Below are positions 16,100-25,200 of a DNA stretch of 64,000 nt, in pieces (the stretch's first letter is position 1; each line of letters starts with the position of its first letter). The notes beneath the pieces were generated by a model. It was not told where the DNA came from and made no database searches. It saw only the letters and a list, made by a program, of their open reading frames with translations. Source of the stretch: Nodosilinea sp. LEGE 07088 (GTDB taxonomy: Bacteria > Cyanobacteriota > Cyanobacteriia > Phormidesmidales > Phormidesmidaceae); assembly GCF_015207395.1 (NCBI RefSeq), contig NZ_JADEWX010000001.1, forward strand, positions 93,397-157,396. The letters run 5' to 3'. The position numbers and the translations under genes were made by a program.

Positions 16100-17236
16100 T
16101 CAAAAGAGAAATCTAAAACCCCCTACAACAGCGAAGTTGCTCACTTCTTCGCCATCTTCTCTAGCAAAATTTGCTGTTTCACCAAATTTCTGGGTCCAAC
16201 TAATGCCTAAATAGGGCGCAAATCTGCGATTGATTTCGTAACGTAGACGCAGCCCTAGCTCAATATCATTAAGACCTGAACCGACACCAAACTCCTCCAC
16301 CTTCTGAAGCGCAATATTTGTTTCAAACTCGGGTTGCAGGATAAGTTGTTGGGTCAAAAGAAACTGATATTCAGCAGTAAATCTTGCAGAAATATCTCCT
16401 TCTTGACTGACAAATAAAGAGCTATCTATTTCGAAAAGATAGGGTGCTAATCCCTGAAACCCAATTACGCCAAACGCACGCCCCGGACCACCTTCGGAAC
16501 TGTACACTTGATCGTATCGAATCCCTGCCTGAAAGTCCCAAAAAGGAGCAATTAGCCTACCGTATAAAAGCTGTAGCTCTGCCTCTCCATCGTCACTGTT
16601 CAGACCGACATCTCCCTCTGTTTTAATCCAGAGTCTCTGATAGTCGCCCCCAACCCAACCGATAGCGTCCCAATTGAATGTATCTTCCCCTTCATTAAAT
16701 CGATACTCTAGCTGATCGATTAAGAAATACGAGAAAACTTGACTGTCTTCTACAGGCTCAGGCCATTCGTCTGTGTCTACTTCTGGAGCATTAGACTGTC
16801 CCAATAATGGAGATTGCTGTAAAGCCTGATTAATTTCGGGAACACGAGCATCTAAATCTTGACTTATGGTAGCCTTTGCTGCTGAAGATAATTCAATCGC
16901 AGGCACCAGCGAAAACTGATCGATACTAAGTACTTCAGTCTGCTCACTAACAGTTATTATTAGCTCGCTAGAATTCTCTAATTGAAGCTCTTCGAAGCTA
17001 TTAGATTCCGTTGAGGAATTAGCCGGATAAGATGTATCATGAGCCATTGTCGCTTCTGCACTCGTGTCCGGCTTATCTGGAACAGGAGTGCAGAAGCGAC
17101 AATGGCTCGTAGCTGTAGTAGTACCGCTTATGCCCTGAGGCATCGCAACCGCTTGAAGCGATAAACCAGCGATACCTGCGAGTCCAACCGATGTAGCTAG
17201 AGCAAAAAATAATTTCCGCTGGATATTATTCAACAT
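16100..17236 (-). CDS. copB: Copper resistance protein B (outer membrane)
   Basis: A 378-residue exported protein of the CopB family. Residues 10-32 form a signal peptide ending near AVAMP. A variable linker with H45, C46 and C49 (SHCRFCTP) follows. From about 165 onward lies the CopB beta-barrel: WDAIGWVGGDYQRLWIKTEG, then GEAELQLLYGR, FWDFQAGIRYD and a C-terminal GGFRFLF ending in phenylalanine. CopB works with the CopA oxidase in periplasmic copper tolerance. The gene starts one base after the copA stop, so they are one unit. A perfect 23-bp inverted repeat lies inside its linker coding region. Confidence 0.87.
   Translation of the reverse strand: MLNNIQRKLFFALATSVGLAGIAGLSLQAVAMPQGISGTTTATSHCRFCTPVPDKPDTSAEATMAHDTSYPANSSTESNSFEELQLENSSELIITVSEQTEVLSIDQFSLVPAIELSSAAKATISQDLDARVPEINQALQQSPLLGQSNAPEVDTDEWPEPVEDSQVFSYFLIDQLEYRFNEGEDTFNWDAIGWVGGDYQRLWIKTEGDVGLNSDDGEAELQLLYGRLIAPFWDFQAGIRYDQVYSSEGGPGRAFGVIGFQGLAPYLFEIDSSLFVSQEGDISARFTAEYQFLLTQQLILQPEFETNIALQKVEEFGVGSGLNDIELGLRLRYEINRRFAPYLGISWTQKFGETANFAREDGEEVSNFAVVGGFRFLF
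17041..17108. repeat. Perfect 23-bp inverted repeat inside copB
   Basis: Arms 17041-17063 and 17086-17108 are exact complements with a 22-nt spacer. Both arms are translated: one encodes SHCRFCTP and the other SAEATMAH in the variable linker of CopB. The mRNA would form a very strong hairpin about 130 bases into the coding region. Confidence 0.85.
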
Positions 17237-19045
17237 TTAGCCCACCTCCGCTGGGCGGTCAATAACCGCTACGGTGCGGAACATGCCAACTTCCATGTGA
17301 TAAAGCAAATGGCAGTGAAAAGCCCATCTACCAGGGGCATCAACATTAACCTCTACGGGAAGTCTTTCGGCTGGTTTAACGTTAATAGTATGCTTGCGAG
17401 GTTTGTATTCCCCTGCACCATTATCTACTTCCATCCACATTCCATGTAGGTGAATGGGGTGTTCCATCATGGTGTCATTCACAAATACTAGCCGTAGGCG
17501 TTCGCCGTTGTAGAAGGTAAGTTCTTTCTCTTCAGAATATTTTTTACCGTCAAAGGACCACATATATCGCTCCATGTTGCCGGTAAGGTGCAACTCTAGT
17601 TCTCGCTCTGGCTGTCGCTGGTCATATCCTGGGTTGACGCTTCGCAAGTCGGTGTAAACCAAAACACGAGTTCCAGTATTTTCTAGACCTGTCCCCGGTT
17701 CATGCAAACGACTTCCTACCATCATAGGAACGCCAGAATTTCCTGAGCCATGGCTATCAGGACCATGGGGCACCATAGAACTGTTGCCCGGACAAGACAT
17801 GTCATGGTTCATGGGAGCATCGCTACTCATCCCACTCATGTCATGGTTCATAGGGGCATCGCTACTCATCCCACTCATGTCATTATTCATGGGGGCATCG
17901 CTACTCATGCAAGACATATTGGAATCCATGGTCGGCGAATCGGCACCCATTGAACCATGATCCATTCCCATGTCGGCCATCGTACGCAGTGGCCGTTCGC
18001 GTCGTTCGGGTAGAGATGCTTCCAACCCTGCACGCACGGCTAGAGTACCGCGAGCATAACCGCTGCGATCCATCGTTTCGGCAAAAATCGTATAGGCCTG
18101 CTCAGTTTGGGGCTCTACAATAACGTCATAGGTTTCTGCAACGGCAATTCTAAACTCATCGACGGCTACGGGTTGTATATTTTGCCCGTCTGCTTGAACA
18201 ACGGTCATTTTGAGACCAGGAATGCGCACATCGAAATAAGTCATTGCAGAGGCATTGATAAACCGGAGCCGAACCTTATCTCCTGGCTGAAATAGAGCTG
18301 TCCAGTTAGAATCTGGCTCGATTCCATTCATCAGATAGGTATACGTTGCTCCAGTGACATCCGCAATGTCTGTTGGGTCCATGCGCATCCTTCTCCAGTC
18401 GCCATCTTCAGCCAGGTTGGCTACTGTCCGTCTTTGATAGTTGTAATAAGGAGACATGCGTTTCAGGTTAGCCAGAACGCTATGGGGATCTTCGAAGGTC
18501 CAATCGGAAAGCATAACCACATAATCTTGGTCATACTCGAAGGGCTCTGGTTCGGTTGGATCGATAATAATTGGCCCAAAGTGCCCTTGTTGTTCCTGCA
18601 AACCGCTGTGGCTGTGGTACCAATATGTGCCATTCTGGGTGACCGGAAATTGATAAGTAAAAGTTTGTCTGGCTTTAATGCCAGCAAAACTAACTCCAGG
18701 TACACCATCCATCTCAGGAGGCAGAATAATCCCGTGCCAGTGAATCGAAGTATCTTCGTTAAGCTGATTGGTGACGTTAATAGAAACGGTTTGTCCTTCC
18801 CGTAAGCGAATTAAAGGGCCAGGTATAGAGCCATTGGTAGTAAGGGCTTTTGCATTTTGGCCACCAAGTTTAATGGCCGTTTCCTGAACCTGTAGGTCGA
18901 TTACGCCAGGATAAACTATGTCCTCGCCGATCTCACTTAGAGATGCTCCTTGTCTCGCATACGCTGGCAAGAGAGAACTCAAACCTACACCTAAACCTGC
19001 GCCTGCTGTAAAGCGCAAAAAACTACGTCTATTAAGGAACGCCAT
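17237..19045 (-). CDS. copA: Copper resistance multicopper oxidase
   Basis: A 602-residue periplasmic multicopper oxidase that oxidises Cu(I). The Tat signal has twin arginines (RRSFLRF, residues 6-12). Copper-binding motifs are HWHG (103-106), HSHSG (144-148), HPIHLHGMW (529-537) and HCHLLYHMEVGMF (577-589), giving the type 1, 2 and 3 sites. A Met/His-rich insert (about 355-425) contains three 13-residue tandem repeats, probably for Cu(I) capture. The gene is followed immediately by copB, and a TTTCAC-N5-TTTCAC box lies 84 bp upstream. The 'CopA' here is the oxidase, not the P-type ATPase of the same name. Confidence 0.92.
   Translation of the reverse strand: MAFLNRRSFLRFTAGAGLGVGLSSLLPAYARQGASLSEIGEDIVYPGVIDLQVQETAIKLGGQNAKALTTNGSIPGPLIRLREGQTVSINVTNQLNEDTSIHWHGIILPPEMDGVPGVSFAGIKARQTFTYQFPVTQNGTYWYHSHSGLQEQQGHFGPIIIDPTEPEPFEYDQDYVVMLSDWTFEDPHSVLANLKRMSPYYNYQRRTVANLAEDGDWRRMRMDPTDIADVTGATYTYLMNGIEPDSNWTALFQPGDKVRLRFINASAMTYFDVRIPGLKMTVVQADGQNIQPVAVDEFRIAVAETYDVIVEPQTEQAYTIFAETMDRSGYARGTLAVRAGLEASLPERRERPLRTMADMGMDHGSMGADSPTMDSNMSCMSSDAPMNNDMSGMSSDAPMNHDMSGMSSDAPMNHDMSCPGNSSMVPHGPDSHGSGNSGVPMMVGSRLHEPGTGLENTGTRVLVYTDLRSVNPGYDQRQPERELELHLTGNMERYMWSFDGKKYSEEKELTFYNGERLRLVFVNDTMMEHPIHLHGMWMEVDNGAGEYKPRKHTINVKPAERLPVEVNVDAPGRWAFHCHLLYHMEVGMFRTVAVIDRPAEVG
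17801..17917 (-). repeat. Three 39-bp tandem repeats in copA
   Basis: Three consecutive 39-bp units encode the 13-residue peptide MSGMSSDAPMNHD with minor changes (first copy MSCMSSDAPMNND). A fourth partial unit follows. Each repeat adds three methionines, and two of the three also carry a histidine. Confidence 0.85.
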
Positions 19046-19128
19046 CTAAGTATCCTATCAAGCTAGGAGATTCAACGCTTCGGGCTCAACAACCTTTAGC
19101 GTTCAATTAAGCATGATATTCAGCAATA

Positions 19129-19145
19129 GTGAAATGGAAGTGAAA
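19129..19145 (-). promoter_or_regulatory. TTTCAC-N5-TTTCAC direct repeat upstream of copA
   Basis: On the minus strand two TTTCAC hexamers are 5 bp apart, 84 bp upstream of the copA start. It is a one-base variant per half of the TTTCAT box found at the other metal promoters. Confidence 0.55.
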
Positions 19146-19353
19146 TAAAACCTGTTCAGGAGCTTTTAGCAATGGCAGAAATTTATTTTCTTGCGACGCT
19201 ATAATCATATAAGTAGTCTTTAAGACCTTCCAAGGCTTTGATAAATTAACTGTTTGCAGAAAGTATTGAAGTTTTTCACTTAGATTTAGTTCAAGTGTGT
19301 TACTCAGGCATCGTTCTCTTCACACACTGTTTATGGCATTGAACCCAGTTGAA

Positions 19354-19370
19354 TTTCATCCCCATTTCAT
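19354..19370 (+). promoter_or_regulatory. TTTCAT-N5-TTTCAT direct repeat (CopR-like box)
   Basis: A perfect direct repeat with 5-bp spacing, about 180 bp upstream of the plus-strand gene at 19548. It suggests co-regulation of the secreted His/Met protein with copA and the exosortase. Confidence 0.65.
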
Positions 19371-19547
19371 CTTCAGGTGCAAAGCTCTGTACGAACGGTT
19401 TCGCAGGAGGCTGGCAAATGGGGTATTCCGTTAATGCTTTGATATTTGATAAGGCATGACTGCAAGCTCATGATCTAGCAGCGACAGACAAGATCTGTAC
19501 TGGTTAGTAAAGTGTGTGTAACGATATACAGGTAAAGGAGTTTATAT

Positions 19548-19931
19548 ATGGCTCAGAACAACAATCGGTCCTGGAAAATAGCTGGAATCGGTGCTACGGC
19601 CCAAGGTACACAGTTGCTGCTGACTCGGAAGGCTCTAGCTCATGTTGGCTCCCATGGTGATGAGGCTGAACAGACCGCCACTCCAGCTGCAGGAGAACAT
19701 CATATGCCATCGTCTGAAGCAGCGGCAGATGCTTCCTCTGACATGCCCATGGAAGCTGGCAGTGAAGCGCCCAAACAGGAAGTTCCAGTGACTCAGGCAT
19801 CCCCATCAGAACCCGTTTCCCGTGCGAGTGTATCTGAAGGGTTTTCTATAGGCTTAGGAGAATCTTTGCTGGGAGTCATTATTGCAGGCCCCTTTCTGAT
19901 AGCGTCTCTGAAGAAACGACTGCGATCTTGA
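19548..19931 (+). CDS. Secreted His/Met-containing protein with sorting-signal-like tail
   Basis: A 127-residue protein, not recognised as a known family. The N-terminus (WKIAGIGATAQGTQLLL, then RKALAH) resembles a signal peptide with a cut after ALA. The mature part is acidic and has HVGSHGDE, GEHHMPSSE and DMPMEAGSE, candidate metal ligands. The C-terminus has a hydrophobic helix (about 101-121, LGESLLGVIIAGPFLIASL) ending in a basic cluster KKRLRS, the overall architecture of exosortase targets, though without a classical PEP motif. It follows a CopR-like box and lies in the same island as a cyanoexosortase, so a surface-anchored copper-binding protein is a reasonable inference. Confidence 0.6.
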   Translation: MAQNNNRSWKIAGIGATAQGTQLLLTRKALAHVGSHGDEAEQTATPAAGEHHMPSSEAAADASSDMPMEAGSEAPKQEVPVTQASPSEPVSRASVSEGFSIGLGESLLGVIIAGPFLIASLKKRLRS

Positions 19932-19987
19932 TCTTGGTGGTAGTCGTATTATCGTTCTGGTCTGAGGACATATAGCTATCTTTGACT

Positions 19988-20275
19988 ATGAAATTTAATC
20001 AAGCTCGTCTGCGACAACTACATCGAGCCCTGGTTCCAGTGATGATACTGCCGATATTGTTGACGTTGACAACCGGAATGTTGTTTCAACTAGCTGTCGC
20101 GAGCGATCGTGCTAACGACTTTCTTTGGCTTTTAGAGTTGCATCGGGGCAAATTTGGTCAAATCAATCTAGATCTTGTTTACCCATTTCTAAATGCGTTG
20201 GGTCTCTTGACGCTGCTAATTAGTGGCATCTTAATGTGGCTACAATCGCCCACCAGTAAGCGCAAGCAAATTTGA
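19988..20275 (+). CDS. Small membrane protein, PepSY-TM-like
   Basis: A 95-residue protein starting at ATG 19988 (an in-frame TTG two codons earlier is less likely). It has a basic amphipathic start (KFNQARLRQLHRAL), a membrane helix (about 15-38) and a second helix (about 68-88) ending in basic residues. The RQLHRALVPVMILPILLTLTTG pattern recalls the first helix of PepSY-associated transmembrane proteins, but the gene is far shorter than a full PepSY-TM reductase. It follows the secreted His/Met gene by 56 bp and is probably co-transcribed. Function unknown. Confidence 0.6.
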   Translation: MKFNQARLRQLHRALVPVMILPILLTLTTGMLFQLAVASDRANDFLWLLELHRGKFGQINLDLVYPFLNALGLLTLLISGILMWLQSPTSKRKQI

Positions 20276-20430
20276 TCATGCGAGATCTCCTATCGGACAA
20301 AGCCTGGGACAACAGAAGCTAGCCATTTTTTGACAGCACCTATACGTTGTCATCACTCAAACTACTGCTATCTTTGCTGCCAGTGCCCTGTTATTCTTTT
20401 TTTCAGATTCCGGATATCATCCTATCCCTC

Positions 20431-21981
20431 TTACTCTAGCTCTCGAGTATTCATAGGACGAGAATGCATGGGACTAACCCATGTCTTGCGGCAAAGGCGC
20501 ACCGTTTCAGCCCGAAATCGGCTCAAATCAGACATAGTCAGCTTCGATGAGGCAATCACATTACCCTGCGATCGCAGAATTATTCCCCGTCCTTGGGCCT
20601 TGACAGTCAACTCTTGTCCTTCTGCTGCTATTTGGTAAATTCGCCCCTGTACATACTGCTTGGGCTTTTCTGAACTAGAACAATCTTTATAGGAAGTCGA
20701 TTGACTTCTGGTGTGATTTAGAATCTGCCAGGCATAATTCGCAAATACCTCAATCTCCGCAGATAAAGTAAGTATGTTCTGATTGCCATGGCCTCCCGAC
20801 ACAACTGCCTTAGAGCCGGTATCGTGTTGACGCTGATAGCTGTTTGCCGACCTAGACTGCCGAAGCTGGTCATAGGTTTTCTCAGCAAATGCCACAATAT
20901 CTTGCTTAATTGTTTTAGGGCAGAAATCACGATAGGCTTGTTGGTCTAATTTCCAGACACGTTTCCAAGCACTGACTTCGCCATCCGTAAAGACGACAGC
21001 AGGAGAACAGTTTGCTGGATCTGGAACACTTTGGATAATGCGATCAATGCGATCTTCATCAATACCTAACGCTGCTCCACCCGCTCGCGCCAGCTCTTCC
21101 GCATTGCCGCTAATCGGCACCCGGTTCTGAGCGGTCCAGTTTTCCCACCCGTAGAACTCCCGCAGCGCAAAGGTCAGCGAGTGCGATCGCGATTCCAACG
21201 GACTATCTCCATGCAGCACCGCCTGGGCCTTCGCTGCGGCCAGCTCCTCCAGCCGCAAGACTCCCAGTTGGGCAGGCTGCGACTGAATTAGGGGGCGAGC
21301 CTGACGGGATGGCTTCTGCTTTCTTCGACCACTCACCGGATACAGCCCGATTGCATCCAGCCGCTCCACCCAAACCGGTGGCACCCGCTGCACATTGACA
21401 TAGGCATTCCCACTCGGGCCAGTTGTCGGCGCGAGCACCGTGAAGCGTCCCTGCCCCAGAGCCTCCCCCATGTGGTGGCCGCCCACCCCATCCAGCGAGA
21501 AATTGGTAAAGGTCTTTTCGTGAGCCCGCACTGCCAACCGCCAGCCGCCGCTGTGGGTACGCTCGGTAAAGGTTTGCTGTAAGAGCAGGGATTGGCCCAG
21601 CCAATCGGCAATCCGCTGATCACAGGCCTGCTGCGACTCAAACTGCTTCACATCCACATCAATCCAAATAATATTGTGCCAACCACCTAAGGTGCCAATG
21701 CCGTTATCAGGGTGGGCAAACCAGGTCTGAAGCTCTGCCGCAGTCGGCAACCGATTCTGATACTGGGTATGCCGAATCAGGTGAGGAATTCCACGCTGAT
21801 CCAAAAAACTGGGGTTCTTGCCGGTAAAAGCGGGCACCAGAGCCCCGTCTTTGTCGCGCTTCAGGCTGCCATCGCGATCTCGGGCTGGGTAGTGCGTCGG
21901 GTCTTGGGCTGGGGCAACGGGTAGCGGCGGCAACCCTTGCTCCCGGAGCCAATCAAACGTGGCTCGAAGGACTGGGTTCAT
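20431..21981 (-). CDS. Bifunctional primase/polymerase (prim-pol)
   Basis: A 516-residue plasmid replication or transfer primase. The N-terminal prim-pol domain (about 1-225) starts WLREQGLPPLPV. It contains the metal-binding DVD of IIWIDVDVKQF near residue 113 and the THSGGWRLAV nucleotide-binding motif near 150. A helical middle follows (EELARAGGAALGIDEDRIDRI, about 285-305). The last part (about 449-498) is a small module shared with two other proteins of this cluster. The gene is last in the minus-strand transfer operon and overlaps the 100-residue gene by 29 bp. Candidate role: priming of the transferred strand or plasmid replication. Confidence 0.8.
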   Translation of the reverse strand: MNPVLRATFDWLREQGLPPLPVAPAQDPTHYPARDRDGSLKRDKDGALVPAFTGKNPSFLDQRGIPHLIRHTQYQNRLPTAAELQTWFAHPDNGIGTLGGWHNIIWIDVDVKQFESQQACDQRIADWLGQSLLLQQTFTERTHSGGWRLAVRAHEKTFTNFSLDGVGGHHMGEALGQGRFTVLAPTTGPSGNAYVNVQRVPPVWVERLDAIGLYPVSGRRKQKPSRQARPLIQSQPAQLGVLRLEELAAAKAQAVLHGDSPLESRSHSLTFALREFYGWENWTAQNRVPISGNAEELARAGGAALGIDEDRIDRIIQSVPDPANCSPAVVFTDGEVSAWKRVWKLDQQAYRDFCPKTIKQDIVAFAEKTYDQLRQSRSANSYQRQHDTGSKAVVSGGHGNQNILTLSAEIEVFANYAWQILNHTRSQSTSYKDCSSSEKPKQYVQGRIYQIAAEGQELTVKAQGRGIILRSQGNVIASSKLTMSDLSRFRAETVRLCRKTWVSPMHSRPMNTRELE

Positions 21982-22255
21982 CGGCTTGGCTCGCTGGGGT
22001 TTGAAAGATCCATTCCATGGGGTGGACAGCGCCAGTGACCAATTCCAATCGGTTGACCGTGATCTGCTGGTTCACCAGGGCATAGACCAGTACCCCATCC
22101 CAAAACATCTCCAGGCGATCGGATTCGCACTCCGCTGTCCACTCCACATCGAGCTGCATTTCGTTGCCCTCCACATGCACGGCCTTTTGCCCATCGCACA
22201 AGATCACGATGGACTGGGGGCGGTAGTCGGCGGGCAAGGGGGCCAGGGTCATCAT
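21953..22255 (-). CDS. Conserved plasmid protein, 100 residues, unknown
   Basis: A 100-residue soluble protein of mixed alpha/beta composition with no recognised motif. Short hydrophobic strands (SIVILCD, MFWDGVLVYALV) alternate with acidic stretches. Its start overlaps the stop of the giant helicase gene by 4 bp and its end overlaps the primase by 29 bp, which supports it as a translated gene within the operon. Function not recognised; context suggests plasmid DNA processing. Confidence 0.65.
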   Translation of the reverse strand: MMTLAPLPADYRPQSIVILCDGQKAVHVEGNEMQLDVEWTAECESDRLEMFWDGVLVYALVNQQITVNRLELVTGAVHPMEWIFQTPASQADEPSPSSHV

Positions 22256-25200
22256 CGTTCAAGTCCTACTGAGGTCGGGGTGGGCACACGGTCTGATTCT
22301 AGGCGCTGCACAAATCGCTGAAACCGCTGGCAGTCTTCAGCCGTCACTACCGTGCACTGAATTTTTCCCTGGGCCATTTCCAAAATGGTTTGGGGTTGAG
22401 GCGTCACTCGGCGGACGGTCAGCCGGTCAGCGGTCTGCTTCAGTTCATAAACTTTGCCACGAAACTGGGTATGGGGGCCTCGGGTCTGCCCGATCACCGA
22501 CAAAATTTTCTGGGAAGCTTGGGCCACGTATTCTCCGCGCTGCTGCAATGCCCGATATTGGGCTAGATCCTGAGCCATCGACTGCTGTAGGTTTGGCGCG
22601 AGGTCAAAGCCGTTGCCATTGGCTTGTTTGGCTGAGAGGCCTAACTGCTTGATCTGTTCCAGGTGCAGTGGGTCGTGGCCCAAATCGCGGGCAGCTCGGT
22701 ACCAGTCGCGTAGGGTTTCTAAGGCTGAATGCTGTAACGGTTCTGGGGACTCCGGGGCTCCATTATTTGCCTGTTGCCTCTTGTCAGCTACTTCTGGAAC
22801 CGTAGGCGCTATCAATGATCCCGTAGGCTGCGCTGTAATAACCTCTGATGCTGGCGCTGTTGGTTGAGGTTGTTCCGCCACGCTAGTCCAGGCTGGATCG
22901 GCAGTCTGGCGCTCCTTATGTCCATTTTGGTGAGCCCCATTGAACTGGTCGAGGTCAAATAGGTTTTGTACCTGAAATTCAGGTTCTTCAACCGCTGGTG
23001 CTGAGGACTGGGGCTTTGGAATATGTTCGACAGGAGCTGGGGCTGGTTCTTCCAGGATTGGTTCTGGGCGTTGATGGGGGTGGACGGCGATCGCCCCTTC
23101 TACCTCCGCAATCACCACCTCCCCCTGCTGGGTCAGCCTGTCCAAATACTTGTGCAAACTCTGCACCGGAAACCCTGCCACTCGTACCCGTCCGAGTTCC
23201 TTCACCCCAGACTCCATGCTGGTACCAATCATCTCCAGATGCTCGATCAAGGGCTGAGCGCCCTCAAAAAATGCCTCATAAAACCGGTCATCTGGCGACT
23301 TCACCAGCACGATCGCCTCGGGATACTGGTCTTTTACCTCCAAATATTGCCGCATATCACTCGGCATCGAGGCGCGATCCTCTTCAGGTTCAACCGCCTC
23401 AACTTTGGGCTCCGCCTGGGCCTGGAGTTGGGCTTTTGCCGATTCTGCAAACCCCTGCTGCACTATGTTTTTGGAGAAAATCTGGGCAAAGGCGCGATCT
23501 GGAATCCGCGATTCCCCACCCCGCAGACTCTGCACCGCCGTCTCCTTAAACTCGATGTGCCCCTCGCCCCGCACCCGAAACACCATCTCCGAGTCGATGA
23601 ACATATCCCCGTTCTGGGTCAAGTAATGGGTCAGGTACAGCTCATCCCCCTGGCGCTCCACCACCAACGGAATGAATGGCTCATTCTCAATTCGCAGGTG
23701 AAAGTCTTGGGAGGCCATGACGTCTTGCTCAATCCCGGCATTCCTCAAAAACCGTAGAATCCGTTTCTCCAGTTGACCCATCGGGGGGTGATTGGGTACG
23801 GGCGGGGACACCGGAGTTTCGACCGCAGGCCTTTCCACTGTCGGCTCTGACCTGGGTTGGCTTGCAGGCACAACCGGCTGAGAAACAACCGGGGGCTTGA
23901 CCGCTTCCACCTCCACTTTCTCCAACGTTGGCAATGATACCCCCATCAACTGCCGCGCTACCTCCTTAAACTCAAATGCCGCCAGGGTATAGTTCCGCTG
24001 GTGCATCACCACTCCCAGCACCCGCTCTAACCGCTCTGGTGGGATGACGACCTCCATGCGATCGGCGACCGAATAAAAATCCGACCCCGCCGCTGCAATT
24101 AATTCTTCATCGAGGTAGTACCGCCCGCCGGACTCCTTCGATTTCGGCGCTTGCAGAGTAAACCCCTCCCCCGCCTGCTGCGGCTTCAGCAACAACAACT
24201 CATCGAGGGTCTTCACCGTCCCTTTCCGGTTGGTCAGCTCCGTCAGGAACCTGAACACCTGCTGCGGCTCCTTAAACGCCACTGGCTCTTTGGTCAGCTC
24301 CGACTCAATATCAAAGCCCTTGGGCATGATCAGCCCCTGACAGACCTCGACTCGGTAGTCGGTGTAGTTCACCAGCTTGCCGTTGGAATACTTCTCAAAC
24401 GCCTTAATTAGGTTGCCGGTGAAGATCTGCCGGTTGACCCGCCCCGCCTCCTGCTGCATGTCGAACAGGGAATAGACGCTATTGCCAAACCAGTCTTCGG
24501 ATTGAACCGTGGCATCGAGCGATCCGCTCCGACCCGTGTTGAACTTGGAGAAGGGCACCGTAATCTGCCTCGCTGAATCAGCGACCAGAATTCTGAGCTT
24601 CCAGCGATTGGGTGCCGCTGGACTGCCCGATCGCTTCTTGGCATCAGCCCCCGCAACCACCCCGTAAAGAATAGTTTTGCTAGCCGGGGTCACCAACCGG
24701 AGCGGTGTCCCTGGAACGAAGGTTTCCAGCACGCCAGAGACATGCGTGAGCTGCTGTTCAATGCGGTCATTTAGCTTTTCAATCGCCTTACTGTCTTGCT
24801 TTTGGGCCACTGCCGCCTGCCGATACTGGTTCGTCTGCGTTTCCAACTCGGTAATTGTCGCCGCCACCTGCTGCCTCGCCTGGGTGGCCAGAGTATCTGG
24901 GTCATGGGCTTCTACCGAATTCACCTCCGCCAACCCCACCGACTCGCGAACCGCATTGATCGCCTGGAGCTGGGTCAGCGGCTTGCTCTCACTCTTCGCT
25001 TCCACCAACTCCAGATACACCGGCCCCGTGAACTCGCTGGCTATCTCGCTATCATCGGCCATCACCTCCATCCGAGCCAGCGGCCTGGCCTCCAAATCCA
25101 GCTGATCTGCCTCCAGAATGTTCTCCCCCATCGCCCTGGCCTGATCCACCAGGTCGCGGTACTCCGATTCGATCAGGCTGTAGACGGCTTCTTGTTCAGC

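Larger units (their letters stand above)
19046..19547. other. Divergent copper promoter region
   Basis: About 500 bases between copA (minus) and the secreted-protein gene (plus). It holds two direct-repeat boxes facing the two genes, at 19129-19145 and 19354-19370. I see no additional gene. Confidence 0.6.
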
